In this document: positions 20,022 through 33,100 of the stretch, piece after piece
Layout of the letters: each line of letters opens with the position of its first letter
Position numbering within the stretch: position 1 is the stretch's first letter
NCBI GenBank assembly: GCA_004369045.1
Contig: ML213525.1
Coordinates: 313,789 to 377,788 of the forward strand
Origin: Heliocybe sulcata
Taxonomy: Eukaryota > Basidiomycota > Agaricomycetes > Gloeophyllales > Gloeophyllaceae
Direction of reading: 5' to 3'
Length of the DNA: 64,000 bases
Program-made: the position numbers and the translations under genes
The notes under the pieces: model-generated
The model's database searches: none
What the model saw: the letters and a program-made list of their open reading frames with translations, nothing else
Told to the model about the DNA's origin: nothing

Positions 20022-22566
20022 TCGCCCCCCCTTCCCTCTTGCCGCATCGCAAGTCCTCCTCGCTCCTCTACTGTACTCTGAACCATCAATCACATTCGTC
20101 TCGTTCTCCGCGCTTCTCGTTTGCTCTCAGTGCTTTATTATTCGCGTACCCTGTCCGTGCTGACGTTACTCCCTGTTCTCCTCCCTGATCGGCTTACTGT
20201 GTGTGTACGCGTCAAATACTCCTGCTCGCCTTGTTACCCATTACCCCGCGTAGTCCTCTGGACTTTATTCCGCTGGCAGACTACATGTAATTATAAATAA
20301 TTAGCCCATAGGCGTGGCATGTATTTATTGATGCTGTGCTATGCGCGAGACTTGCTGCATGTTTTGAGGGATAGGGATCGTACACGGCGCTCGCCCTCTC
20401 TCTTCCCCGTGCTGTGAGCCTCTAGGTTGCAGTTCCGTCCAGTGAGCAAGATCGGGGAGTGGGGCCGAGCATGATAGAAAGACTATTGATATAGACCAGC
20501 CGGGAGATATGGAGCTAGCACTGCACCCGGTGCACTCCAGGGCGGAGGTAAATGAAGGTTTGGGTCTCGTGAATGACCGAGGAAGTGCATTTAGAACAGT
20601 CATGCATATACATTCTACTTAAGACGCACAGGTGTACAAGAATATGTGATCCAAATTGAGCTCGTGACGGGCCGGGGAAAGAGAGACCTTGTGAGCGTCG
20701 CCTCCTCGATGAGCGGCGGAAGGAATGGACAATATGAGACTTGTAGAGCACCGTATCACCGAGACATGTATCAGACCGCCCTGACCGCATGTAGACGTTC
20801 CTACCCTAGTGCAGGTAGGGAAGCGAATGAGCTTTGATACAGACGCGCAGCGACATCATGGCCTCGGACGAGCGGGATGCGAGAGATCTTCGGACGGAGG
20901 GCATGTCGACACAGGTCACGAGACTTCGAGAGAGCGTGCGGCGTGAGAGTGACGCCGAGCGGACAGCCTGGACGTCACCACCATGTCAGAGCTCGGAGAC
21001 TGCCACCACACCAGCGACACTGCTGGCGAGGATGGCTGCTTGGCATCACACAGCGGCGGCCTTGTGTATCGTCAGGGCGGCCTCTCTGTCGCATCTGTTT
21101 GCTCCGCAGAATCCTTTTGTACCATGTTAATTGGGGGATCCTGCCTATCCGACCTCGAAGCGAAACGGATCCTGGCGGCTCGACTTGGGCACGGACGACG
21201 AGAAGTAGTCTTGTTCCCGGGCTATGGGGGAGCGGGTACGACGAGTCTGAGGCCCTAGCCACGCCTACTGCGAGTAGATGAGAGAATGGCGGTTTCGTAT
21301 AGATGCGCAGCGACATTATGGCCTCGTCAGAGCGGGATGCGCATTCAGATACAAAGCTTCCCCGCGCCGCACGCATGCCTGGAATGTACACTGACAAGGT
21401 GGGGGGAGAAGCCACGGGGCGGATCGTGGGAGCATGGGCTTTTAAACTGCACGGAGCCCGAAAAAGGGAGCGGGAAGCCTGGAGGTCACGGCCACCATGT
21501 TAGAGCTCTGAGACCGGGCGCTCCTGATTTGACCAGCGAGAGGGGAAGCAAAATCATGAGGATGGCTGTCCCGGGATCGTGAGTGATGGACCTGTGTCGT
21601 CAGAGCGTCTTTTCCGGTTGCTCTGCTGAACTACAAGGGCAAGAAGAGCACCGTAGTATCCCCGTTTGCCATGAGACCACGTAGGGACAGGGAAAGACAC
21701 GAGGATGGCGAGGCGTCCAGTACAAAAGACCTGAGCGGAGATGGGGAGGAGGGGACGCTCTATTCGTGGGAGGTCTGCGCAGCTTTGATAGGGAAACTTC
21801 AGAGGGGGATGCTGGAGAGCGCCGTGAAGTCATACCGGCTCTTGAATGTTCCGCGGCTCCCTAGCGCGCTTTCTGAAGACATAGTCGGGAGTGCTGTGTA
21901 GCCGGGATTGGACGTACACGCGCTGTGGTCGGAGTAGGGTGTTTCAAAAGATAAGTGAGCGGACGGCTGACTCTTCGTCGGAGGCGAGGGTATCTGGTGG
22001 CCGAGACGAGTATAACAGCGTCATTCAGACTAGGCGATTTGACCGGCTCAGCCTGGGTAGTGCTCTTGCGGATGCATGGGGGCTTTCATGCGGGTGCGAG
22101 GCCAGGGAAGGACGGTGTTAAGCCTCTAGTGATGTATCCAAGAGAGGAGGATAGTATGGAAGAGAGCCCGCGGGGCGACTTGGGGATGGTGCCCTCGGGT
22201 TCCTCTGGAGAGTATGATTTCGGGGCCAGCTCGATGCCGCTCGCAAGCTTGAATTGTGTTATAGGGCCATACAGCACCCAGAGATGGCCATTGCTTGTCC
22301 TTTGACGTGATATCGGAGGCAGAGAAGAGATACGCGCCAGCTTCCCCTAGTTTAGCTGACCTGGGAACGTTCCTAGAATTAAGCACAGTATCAATGGTTA
22401 ACATGGCTGCGCATTCGCGAGCAATAAGGCGCGCAGAGAAGTGGTGCGATGGGATGTATGCGATGGGATGTAGAGACTGCCACTGATCAGAACGTCATCG
22501 GCACGTGGGCGGGGACGACGGCGTTGCTCCTGCCCCTAGCGCCCTCCACTCATCATCACAACTACC
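20022..22566. other. Long gene-poor interval (2.5 kb)
   Basis: No gene is recognised. The first 270 bp look like the NHP6 3' region. Further on, a diverged direct duplication (about 20835-21080 and 21290-21600) is listed separately. Open frames here have no recognisable motif and no consistent splice sites. Confidence 0.45.
20835..21600. repeat. Diverged direct duplication of noncoding DNA
   Basis: Two blocks about 450 bp apart share, in the same order, GCGCAGCGACAT(C/T)ATGGCCTCG followed by AGCGGGATGCG (20846 and 21306), CCTGGA(C/G)GTCAC..CCACCATGT(C/T)AGAGCTC (about 20966 and 21478), and GAGGATGGCTG (about 21026 and 21558). The intervening sequence has diverged with indels. No terminal repeats or target-site duplications are evident. 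Confidence 0.55.
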
Positions 22567-24437
22567 ATGACAGACACACCCACCGTCGGCGAGGCAAGTC
22601 GTCCTCGTTCAACGTACCCACCCCGCCCGCGCTGACACTGCTCACAGGCCGTCCCCGCCACCCAGCGCGGCTCCTGGTCCTCCTTCCTCAAATCGTGCGT
22701 GCCCTCCCCTCTCCTCGACCCCGCTGACCCTCCTTAGCATCGCCTCCTTCTCGGGCGACCTCTCCTCGCTCACCGCCCCGCCCTTCATCCTCTCCCCCAT
22801 CTCGCTCACCGAGTTCCCTGGTGCGCCCTCCCTTTCCAAGTGGTGTGGTGGCGCGCTGCTGATCCCGTGCAGCGTACTGGTGCGAGCGCCCCGAGCTGTT
22901 TGCTGCCATCGCCGATGCGAAGACGGACGAGGATCGGATGCTGGCGGTGCTCAAGTGGTTCATCGTGCGTGTCGCTTATTTCATAATACCACGGTGCTCT
23001 ACATCTCGCTCTAGAGCACGCTGAAAGACCAGTACACCTCGCGCAACGAGTCCATGGGCTCGGAGAAAAAGTGCGTCTGCCCCTCTCCTCTCCTCTGCCT
23101 TACTCACCCCTACCCTCCTAGACCCCTCAACCCCGTCCTCGGCGAGTAAGTCCCCTCCCTTCCTATCCCTCCTCCCTCCCAAACACCCCCCTACAACAGA
23201 CTCTTCTACGCATACTGGCCCGACAAGAACAACCGCGGCAAGACGAACCTCCTCGTCGAGCAAGTCTCGCACCACCCGCCCATCACCGCCTACTACATCT
23301 CCAACCCCAGCAAGGGCCTCAGCCTCCAGGGCCACAACGCGCAGAAGACGAGTTTCTCAGGTGCGCTTGTCCCTCTTCTCCCCCTCCACCCCACATGCGC
23401 ACCCGACTAACCCGACTTAGGCGGCTCGATCATCGTGAAACAAGTCGGCCACGCGACGCTCAGCGTCCTCCTCCCCTCTGGCGGCACCGAAGAGTTCCTC
23501 ATCACCCTCCCGCGCCTGCGCATCGACGGGCTGTGGTACGGCAGTCCCTACATCGAGCTCACCGAGAGCAGCTATATACAGAGCTCGAGCGGGTGGTTGA
23601 GTACGGTGAGTTCCTGCCGCCTTCCCTTTCCCTTCCCTTCCTCCTCCCTCCCTCCCCTTCTCCGTCTCCTTCAATTCCCCCTCCCCCCTCACCCCACACC
23701 ACTCACCCCCCCCCCACAGATCGAATACAAAGGCAAAGGCTACTTCTCCGGCAAATCCCACTCCTTCAAAGCACTCGTAACTCCCCCAGGCTCGTCCTCG
23801 CCCGCGCACACCGTCGAAGGCACATGGCACCAGACGAGCAAAGACGTCAAGACAGGGCGGGCGTTTCACGATGTCACGGGGGCAAAGGTGCGTGCTTCCT
23901 CCCCTCCCCTGTGAAACTCGATTCTGAGGAGAGAAAATGGGGTAAAGGAGGAAGCGACGGTGGCGGACGTGGAGGCGCAGGGGGAGTGGGAGAGCCGGAG
24001 GTTGTGGAGGGGTGTGGCGAGGGGGATTAGGGAGGGGGATTTTGAGACTGCGAGTAGGGAGAAGAGTAAGATTGAGGTGAGTGGGGTCTTCATTCGGGGG
24101 AGGGGGGCAGGGGTGGTGAGAAAGAGGGGGGGAGAGGAGAGGAGAGAGAAAGATGCTGACGAGATTTCCGCAGAACGAGCAGCGCCAGCGGCGCAAGGAC
24201 GAAGCCGCCGCGGGCACAAAGTGGCAGCTGAAGCACTTTGCGCACGTGGACAGTGATCCGACCTGTACGTCGCGCCCCTTGCGCTCTCCATATCCATACC
24301 CACTGACGCGCGTGCGTGCAGACGAGAAGCTGGGGAAGCTGTTCAAGGCGAGCCCGCCCACCGAGGACGCGTACGTCTTCCAGCACAACCCGCCCTTTGC
24401 CGACATGAGCACCACCACGACGGAAGTGGCCAAGTAG
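22567..24437 (+). CDS. KES1: Oxysterol-binding protein (Kes1/Osh4 type)
   Basis: The multi-exon gene encodes roughly 400 residues. Exons give MTDTPTVGEAVPATQ, WSSFLKSIASFSGDLSSL, PPFILSPISLTEFPAYWCERP, AVLKWFISTLKDQYTSRNES, KPLNPVLGELFYAYW, then the family signature LLVEQVSHHPPITAYYI (about 23253-23305). PRLRIDGLWYGSPYIEL, IEYKGKGYFSGKSHSFKAL, GTWHQTSKD and KWQLKHFAH follow. This is the single-domain ORD type without a PH or ankyrin domain, like yeast Osh4/Kes1. Such proteins exchange sterol for PI4P between membranes at the Golgi/ER interface. The N-terminal lid and the HHPP PI4P-binding pair are both present. Several introns are strongly pyrimidine-rich (for example 23607-23720). Confidence 0.92.
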
Positions 24438-24542
24438 TATTAGTCACACATACCGGACATTGTACGCTCGGGGCTAGACAAGACAAGACAAGAAGAAGCA
24501 TGTGGATTGATATACACTATAGTCTACCGCGTCCGCTATCTA
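24438..24542. terminator. Convergent 3' ends of KES1 and leucyl-tRNA synthetase
   Basis: Only 105 bp separate the two stop codons, so the 3'UTRs probably overlap or abut. A/T-rich sequence (ATATACACTATAG) near 24510 could contain the polyadenylation signals. Confidence 0.35.
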
Positions 24543-27500
24543 TTACACGTTATAATACTCGAACGCGGGCGCGCCGGGCTCGGAGCTCTCGATGATCGCG
24601 CGCGTGAAGCCGGGGCCTTCGTTTGCGAGCGCGTCGTCGACGGTGTAGATGGTGGCGTCGACGAGGGTGAGCGTCTTTTTGAGGTAGGGAAGAAGCTCGG
24701 TGAGGACCTCGGCTTCGGAGAAGGGGAGCGTGCGCTTGAAGGCGGTCTGGGCGCCAAACTCGGCCATTCGTTTCTAACAGACGTTGTGAGACCACCAGGG
24801 GACTTGGTATAAGTTCCGACGTACCTTGAACAGCTGCACAAAGGGCATCGCGCGCTTGTCCTTGATGAGGCCCTTTTCGGTCAAGACCTGCCTGACCTTG
24901 GCGTCGTCCACCTTGTCCGCGCCGGGCGCATACGCGTCCTGCACCGCCTGCACGCACGCGTCCTGCCACGCGGGGAACGCGCGCGCGACGTACACGCGCA
25001 CGGCCTTTGGCGCCTTGGGGTCGTACGGGGCCCTGCCGCCCTTGTTCTTGCCCAGCTTCTTGAGCAGCCCGAGCTCCGCGTCGCGCATCGTCTTGACCGT
25101 GCCGCGCATGTACGCGCCCGCGTCGATCGCGCTGCGGTCGACGGCGCGCGGGGGCTCCGGCCAAAGCGCGCGCTGCACGGACTGCGGCGCGGCGAGGACG
25201 GAGGTCCAGATGTGCTCGGCGTAGTGCGGCGCAATGGGCGCGATGAGGAGCGCGTTGGCGCGCACCCAGTATTTGACGAGGTCGGCGTGCATGCCGACGT
25301 CGGCGGTGACCTCGCGGTACCAGTCGCGCGCGCTTTGGAAGTCGTAGAAGCCGTACTTTGTGGCGTCCTTGAAGCACATGCTATAAGCAGCATTAGCGTC
25401 AGAAAGAAGGGTGGCTTGCATTGCTTACTCGTCATAGTACTTCTTGGTGATGTTGGTCAGATCGTGGATCTCTTCCTCGAACACCTTGTCGTGGTAGTTA
25501 CGAGGTCCTTGCCGAAGCTTGGACTGGTCCTTCACGTTCTCCTGTAAACCGTTAGACCCTAAGAGACGAAACGAGACATCAACGACGCTCACCTCGCACC
25601 ACCCAATGAGCGTATGCAACCTCAGAATATTAGCATTCGCATTCTTCTCATCAAAGTTCGCATCCTCCATCCCGTCCCCCGCATCCGCCAACGCCAGGCG
25701 ACTCGCATCCGCGCCAAACTTCTCCATCGACTCCCTCAAAGTCAACGTATTGCCCTTGCTCTTGCTCATCTTCTGCCCGTTGAGCATCAAGTGCCCGTTC
25801 ACACGCATGCTCGCGGGCCACTTGTCCTCGGGGAAGATCGCGCAGTGGTTATAGAGCGCGAACGTCAGGTTGTTCGGGATCAGGTCCTTGCCCGACGACC
25901 GGACATCAAAGGGGTAAAAGTAGTCAAACTCGCGCTTCATGACGTCGGCTTTCTCTTTGGGCAGGGGAGCAGGGTCGGGGAAGGGTGCGTTGCAGAAGAT
26001 GTATTCAAAGACTTCGTCGGTCATTTGCTCTGGCGTGACACCCAGAGGTCCGGGTTTACTGCCGTTGATGACACCACCTACAGACGGTGAGAATTTGCAC
26101 GGACAGCAGTCCATATATGCGCGCACCTTGTAACAAATGGGCAATAGTGTAATAACTCATGTAAATCGTCGAGTCACTCAAACTCTCGACAAGGAATTGC
26201 GGATCCCAGGGCATCTTACTGCCCAGCCCGTACGTCCTCGCGCACGCCCATTGGTTCAGCCACGCCAGTGTCCCCTCGAACGCGTTCCTCGTCTCCTGGT
26301 TGTACGTCTGCATCTTTGCCAGCGCCCTATGAACAGCCTCAGCTCACCCAAGTAACGTCATGACCAATCAAACTCACTTCTCCGCCTGCTTCCTCCACTC
26401 CGGCTCACCATAGTCCAAATACCACTGGTCCATCAAGGCGACCACGCACTCATCACTACTCCTCGAAATCACCAGCCCCTCCGGCTCCGCATACGCAAAC
26501 GCTAAACCCTGACTAACCATACTATCCCGCACCTTTGCCTTCGCTTCCTGCACGCTCTGGCCCTTGAACTCGCCAATGACCATCGTGCCGCTATAGAAGC
26601 CCTCCTTATATGCGATCTCCTTCGCCTCCGCAAGCTGCTTGATGTCCTTCTGGCTCTGGATCTTCAGCTGCTTTACGAGCGCGGGTGCCGTCATGTCACC
26701 ATAAGTCGGCGTGCTCAGCACCGGCACAGGTTCAAACGCCGCCCACTCTGGCTGGATCTTGTAAAACTCGGCCTTCTTCCGCAGATCCATGAGCGTCGCG
26801 TAGTCGTCGGGTGAATCGGACGGGACGGAGGTGACGACGCCAGTGCCCTTGGTTGCGAGCACGTTGTCCATAGGCAGGACGTACACTTCAGGGTAGACGG
26901 AGAACGGCGCCTTGATCTTCGTGCCGACAATCTTCGTCCCGTCGATCTCGAGCAGCTGGTTGACCTGCCCGCGCACGTCGAAGATGCCCTGGAAGGTCAT
27001 GTTGCGCGCGCCTCGGTACGTGCAGACATACGCCTCCTTGTCGTTCGCAGCGAACACACCGTACTTGATCTGAGTACCGACAAAGCAGTTGGTCTGACCA
27101 TACCTATGCCAGAGTTAATTCGCAATGGAGACGGCAGGGCCAGATGCTCACATTGTCTCTGGGCGCAGCGTAGCCGCGACAAGGTAGACCTTCCGCCCAC
27201 CGACCTTGCCCTCAATCTCCTTTGCTGCCGCCTCACTCCACTGTACTACCTCCATCTTGATTCCCGTGTACTCCTGCGGCCCGAGCGCCTCGCCCTCCGC
27301 ACGGTCATGGTCCATACACGGCTGGCCGTCCTTTGGACTGTAGATTGTATAGCGCTCGCCGAACTTGATCTTCCCGAGCTTGTAGAGCTTGTTGATCTGC
27401 CAACGAACAAATGCGTCATAGTAGGGATTTGCGTCCGTGGTCATGAACGACCGACGCCAGTCGATGCGGTTGCCCATGCGGTTGTTGTCTTCCTGGAGAG

Positions 27501-28269
27501 ACGCTCATCATATAACGGCACAGAGTGGGCAATGAAACAAAGCGCACCACAGCGATGGGAGGGAAGTATTCCAGCCAGTAGTATGGGTCCGCGAACTTCT
27601 TGATCTCAGCACGGGGGACGCCTATCGACTCCATGATCTGGAACTGGTACGTAAGACCAGTCTTTTTGGCAGCGACCTTGCCCTTGGTCCCCTTTGCAGG
27701 ATTAGTGCTATTGGGTGCGCCCTGAACAGGTGCGGGGGCCTCAGGCTCCTCCTCCGGTTTGTAGTTCTCGAAGTCTGGGCCGAACATTTCCATCTCTCGG
27801 ATCAGTTTGTCTGCGCATGCCTGGAGAATCATATATCGTGTCCGCAGTCAGTGGTGGCGGGCAACACACCTTGATGGGCATTCCGGTTACGTGGAAGCCG
27901 TGAGGGAAGAGGACGCGCTTGCCCTGCATCCTCTGGAAGCCTGCGGCGAACTCGATCTTGGAGATGGTGAAGGCATGTCCGAGATGCAGCGAGCCGTTCA
28001 TGTACGGGTATGGGAAGTTACCAAACCACTTGGGAAACTTTTGCCGGATGTCCACTGTGGAGAGACCTGCTGTTTCCTCTGGTGTCGGTGCATCGACCTC
28101 GAACAGATGCTCCTCAGCCCATCTTTTCTGGTACTTGACCTCCAGCTCCTTCAAAAAGTCACGCTTGCCAGTCTAAGGAGAGATGCACAAGTCAGGACTA
28201 TGTAACTGTGCTCAGGACGTCGCAGATTGTACATACCTGAGCGAGCTCCAGAACGTTTGCAGACGACAT
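24543..28269 (-). CDS. CDC60: Cytosolic leucyl-tRNA synthetase
   Basis: Minus strand, about ten exons, roughly 1,080 residues. The start is [26 protein letters not shown]. Class I signatures are visible: [19 protein letters not shown] (HIGH-type motif HLGH) and [16 protein letters not shown] (KMSKS). Between them lies the CP1 editing domain, with [27 protein letters not shown] and a [19 protein letters not shown] block, typical of archaeal/eukaryotic LeuRS editing sites. The catalytic domain continues with [21 protein letters not shown]. The anticodon-binding region follows, and the protein ends APAFEYYNV then stop. It charges tRNA-Leu in the cytosol. No mitochondrial presequence is present, consistent with the cytosolic enzyme. 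Confidence 0.96.
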
Positions 28270-29272
28270 CGTACGCCGAGGAAAGGAGAGTATAGTACAG
28301 GAAGGAGAAGGGCGCCTCGCAGCTCGCCGGAGCACCAGAATCTTGCCGGCTGCTGTGAGTCAGACTGGACGGACGAGTGAGCCTGTATCGATGCAGCCTT
28401 TGGTATACAGAATCAAGATGCAACTTTTCCGAGTCAATCTCGATCAAGTAACGAGGCGAAGCGCTGCCGTTCCCAGGGTACACCGCGGCTAGCCTGCGAA
28501 TTCGAACGCGTTCGACACGTCACTCAGTGCAAAATGCTAGCTAGGAAAGTAGATAATGGAAAAAAGAGCAGAATCCTCATTACTTGCTAGAGATCTTATA
28601 TACTATACCACTATGCATACCAGTGGAAGGAGTGGGTCATCATGCATCAATTATGAGACGTCGAAGGATTCAGAGTCTGCCCGTTTGGAGTCAATATTGA
28701 CCCCGGAAGAAGTCAAAGAGAAGAAATAATGGGATAGTGTCACCAATCTCAATCAGTCCGCATGCAAATCTCTGCCAGAGGTCAACGGATACCACGAAAC
28801 AGAACAATATTAATTCTGCGTCGAGCAGGATCTTGAGGCACGAAGTGCTGGAATCGCAACGGACCATACAGCTACTGCAGTCCCTACTATCAACTTGTTT
28901 TGAGGAGCATTATTCCGTATTACACAGCCAAATTAAATCCAAGACGTCATTCGAAAGTGCTTACATGGCGGCTCTCCTCTTCGTAGCTGCTGCTCCTGCA
29001 AGACGTAATTTTGCATACCAATGGGAGTATGACCGTCCTTTTGCGGTACAATGCTGCAGCTAGCGCAGTGCTGCAACAACACGCATTGATGGAGAGTTTC
29101 ATAGCGACTTGTGGCCTTTGAAGACATGTACAGCCACAGCCGATCTCGATCTTCCTTCGATCACAAAAATAGCCGCCCCCACACGCTCCGTGACCGTAAA
29201 GGCACGGAACATATATAATGGCGCCTGCGAGGCTGCAACACGGCACACCACCTCTTCATCGCCGCCACCATC
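28270..29272. promoter_or_regulatory. Divergent intergenic region with TATA box for the small secreted protein gene
   Basis: About 1 kb between the divergently transcribed leucyl-tRNA synthetase and the Ser/Thr-rich protein. A TATATAA element at 29212-29218 lies about 55 bp upstream of ATG 29273. The rest shows no recognisable feature. Confidence 0.45.
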
Positions 29273-29843
29273 ATGAAGGTCCTCGCCATCCTCGCCGTCG
29301 TCGTCGCCAGTGTCAGCGCTCAGACGCTCGTGCCGCCTCCCGTGACTATCTCCACTGCCACGGGCAGCACTGGCAGTACCATAATCCGACCTAGCGGAGT
29401 CCCAGGGTAAGTGTGCGTCTTGCCTCAAGGACGCCGACAGGAATTCTGATCCTCTTATTCCTCACAGATCAAGTGCAATCCAGACGTCCATGCCGCTCAG
29501 TACCGTATCCGCTCCCACTACTTCTACAGCGCCCAGTACATCCGAAACCACTACTACTCCCAGTTCCTCGGGAAGCGTGACCACCACTACAAGCAGCATC
29601 ACGATACAGACGAGTGCGACTGGGACAGGAACCGGGTCGGTCCCAACGACGATCTCGGGAAGCGGAGTCTCTTCCATCCCCGGAGGCACACTATCCTCCC
29701 GGTCCATTCCATCCGCGTCCAGTACCAGCCCTGCAACTTCGCCCTCTCCTACCACTAGCACCGGTGCAGCAGTGGGAGGCGTCCAATCCGACCATGCAGT
29801 GTGGGCTGCAGCGGGTGCCGGTCTTTTGGCCGCATTGTTCTGA
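29273..29843 (+). CDS. Small Ser/Thr-rich secreted protein with probable GPI anchor
   Basis: Two exons, about 170 residues. The N-terminal signal peptide is MKVLAILAVVVASVSAQ. The middle is a low-complexity Ser/Thr/Pro region rich in TTTTS and TGTGTGS runs, a likely O-mannosylation substrate. The C-terminus (GGVQSDHAVWAAAGAGLLAALF) is a hydrophobic tail preceded by small residues, as in GPI-anchoring signals. The intron is GTAAGTGTG..CTCACAG (about 29407-29467). It is probably a cell-wall or plasma-membrane mannoprotein. No enzymatic domain is present, so the specific role is unknown. Confidence 0.8.
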
Positions 29844-30103
29844 AATCATCGGCGAATCTGGTCGGAATATAGCCTGTCAGGTCGTGCCATCTACGAAGGG
29901 GAAAATGTTTGAATAACGAGGGAGCATATCGTACAGCATGCGTGTAGTACCATAACTGTATTATACGATGCTAGTCAACATTAAGAAATTGCTTGCTGGT
30001 ACGAAGTAGGGCCATCGACTGGGCAACGGCGAAGATACAGTAGCACTAGAGAGAATCGGAATGCTCTAAAGAGATGATAAGGAAGCAGCGCCAGTGGCGA
30101 ACC
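29844..30103. other. Convergent spacer
   Basis: 260 bp between the stop codons of the secreted protein and the SNF2 gene, containing their 3' regions. Nothing else is recognised. Confidence 0.3.
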
Positions 30104-33100
30104 TTAGTTGTCAGGTCTGACGCCAAATAGCTGCAGAGTCGTCAATACATTAGCAGAAGATGTGCTATTGAACCATGGAGCAACTCACATTGACAATGTC
30201 CTTCACGCTCAGCTTGTGCAAGTTCCCAGTTCCCTCACCGAGCGCAGCATTCGCCAGATCTACCGGAGCATCTCAGCCATCTGCACCCTACCGTCCACGT
30301 TCGAAGAACATACCTGTCTTCAGAGCTTGCAGCTTCAACATCCTAATTCAGAGGCGTCAGTACGCCATCAGACAGGTATGAGCGGGCCCTGACCTCTCTT
30401 CAATCGTATTCTTCACAATCAGCCTCTTCACAAAGACTTCCTTCTCCTGGCCCAGCCGGTGCACACGGTCGTACGCCTGCGACTCGGTCGCAAAGTTCCA
30501 CGACAGATCCAAGCTGTAGGGCCATCGTTCAATGGCGTTATTGGGCGAGAGACAACAAGGAAGAACGCACTTGACGACCCTATTTGCAGAGACCAAGTTC
30601 AATCCGACACCACCGCACTTCGTGCTGTCGAAGCACGGCATAAGCGGCGGTGACCACGAGCATTTGGTGAAGCTTACCTGATGAGCATCACCTTCGGACC
30701 ACCGTTCTTCTTGAACGTGCTCAACGCTTTCTCGCGCGACTCCCTATCCATCTTCCCGTCGTACCGCAACGAGCGAATACCGTAGCGGAAGAACACATTC
30801 TCGACAAGATCAAGCATGGACGTCCCTGATAAAGCGAGAAGTCGATGAACCAATCAGCAGAGTCCAAGGTCAGAAAGGTAAAGAGCACACATTGCGAATA
30901 ACAAATGGTCTTGTCACCAGCCACGTCAGCCTCCTTCAGCTCCTTGACAAGAGCCAGCATCTTCGTGCTCGGCTCCACGTTTGAACCACCTTTTGCCCAG
31001 GTGTCAATGAGTGACTGTGAGACGGGCGCATCGTCCTCATCGTCGCTATCATCTCCAGCCTTGGCCTTCTGCTTGCCCTTGCTCTTGTTGTCCACCTCCA
31101 CATCCGAATCTTCCTCCTACGACCAACCAAATAATCAGTTCATACTATGAGTATTCCTGCATCGCTAAACTTCAGCATACCTCTTTCTTCTTCGGCGACA
31201 ACCCCTGCGAAATCAACGTCGACACATCAGGGAGATCATCATCCGAATCCTCCAGGTCAGCGTCGAAGTCAGTCACGCTGGGCATCGGTTCAGGCGACGC
31301 TTTCTTTCCCTGCTTCTTCCTCCTCGCGTCCTTCTTCTCGCGCTCGATCTTCTCCATCTCCTCTGTCGTCGGCTCGAACGCTGAGGAGCGGAACATCTTC
31401 TCGTTCATGTCGCACATCTTCTTGCAGGTAGGACAGGGTCGCCAGCCCTTGGCCACCGCCGCTTCGTACTCCTTCTCAGCTTTGAGGTTCTCGGCTTCAC
31501 TGCCTTCGCCGCTGGCCATGAGAGACAGCCCTCAGTATCTCAGCCACCAGGATATAGACATCACGTCTTACAAGTTTCCATCGTGGGCGACGGGAGCAGT
31601 TCTCAAGCCCAATGCACAATCTGACAGCAAACATACGGGTATAATCGGCAGAGTAGAACGCGGAGGAAATTCGCCTTACCGAAGCAGATTTGATGCTTGC
31701 AAGTTAACACTCTTCCACTATCATTTACGTACACTAGGATAGATGTCAACAGTCAGTAGTCACTTAGAGACTAGAACACGTACAATCACCACAGACGGGA
31801 CAGAATGTGTCCGGACCCTCGTCCTCGTCCTCGAACTCGAGGGCCATCATACGGGCTCGCGACATGAAGCTAGCTAATATGTCACGCGCGATTAACCTCA
31901 TGGATGAGGATGCTGTACCTTTTCTTGACCTGAACAGCACGACCTTCCTTAACTGCATGTGTCCGAGCCAACACGACAGAACTCACCTCAGCGACCCAGC
32001 TATGTCCCATCACTTGCATAGCACGAGCTCTTTCCTTATCTGCATCGCTTGCCACGAGCAACGTGGGGTCCGAGTAGGGCTCAGCCAAACTCTGTGCAGA
32101 AGATCTATCTAGTCACCACTTACACATAATTGAGAGTATGAATTTCCGTACCAGGATGAGATGTGGGTGACAAGAGAGCTGTCGCAAACGCAGGATCATG
32201 GCCTAACGGAAAGTCATCAATGTCGGCTCGCTGTTATCGAAAGCAAGCGGATGAGACAAACAAGGATATAATGGTGGCTGCACGGCGGGAAAGGCAACTT
32301 ATTAGACTCAACACGTGACCGGCTATGAACGAAGCAGCATACTTCTTCAGAATGGTTCCTTCTCTGTAGAACTTGTTGATTCTGAACGACACCCTCTTCT
32401 CAAAGGAGTCATAGAGCTATTGTGCAGGCACTGAGCATGTGACAGGCACCTCAGATCGGAATAGACCCACGTCTCGTTCCTCAGAGGAGAACTCGAGCTC
32501 GACGACATCCACATTCTTCTTCGGCAGCTGCAGCAACGGCTCTCCTTCCTATATAGACATTCAGAAGGGCCGTCAGAAAGAGATAATCACAGGGTAACGC
32601 ACGAGCTCTGCATCCTTCGTTCGCCGGAGGAGTACCGGCTTCAGAATTTCTTGCGCGCGCATTCCTATAAAGCCGAACGAATGTTAGCAAAAGTCTACAG
32701 CGCAGATGACATAGGCTACCAGCGAGTACAGCGTCTTCCAATTGCACTTTAGCCTGTCAAGACATTAGTCCAAACGCGTAATGAGGAACGAGGGCGCGTA
32801 CGATGTACTCGTTGAAGTCTTGCCAATCATTCCATGGCCGGAAACGACCGAAACGTATAAGGCCATATATATCCGCCCTATAAGCGCACGCAGTTCGATG
32901 GACCTCAGTGAGGATCGAGCATTGGCAATAAATTGGAATTGGACGCACAAAGAATTAGTGACAGGAGTTCCCGTCAGCATCCATCGATACTTCGACCGCA
33001 ACATTGCAACGCTCTTGCTCGAGCGCGTAGTCCTAGAAGACAATGCTAAAGAGATATAACAGACTGTGACTGTTACTAACCTGTTCCGAATGAACTGAGC

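Noticed and set aside
23417-24433. A 338-codon minus-strand frame opposite the KES1 exons
   Set aside because: The plus strand carries the full oxysterol-binding protein, and the antisense frame is low-complexity sequence caused by GC-rich, pyrimidine-rich introns.
24550-25377. A 275-codon Arg-rich frame overlapping leucyl-tRNA synthetase
   Set aside because: It is a shifted frame of the synthetase C-terminal exons in very GC-rich DNA; the family protein is in the other frame.
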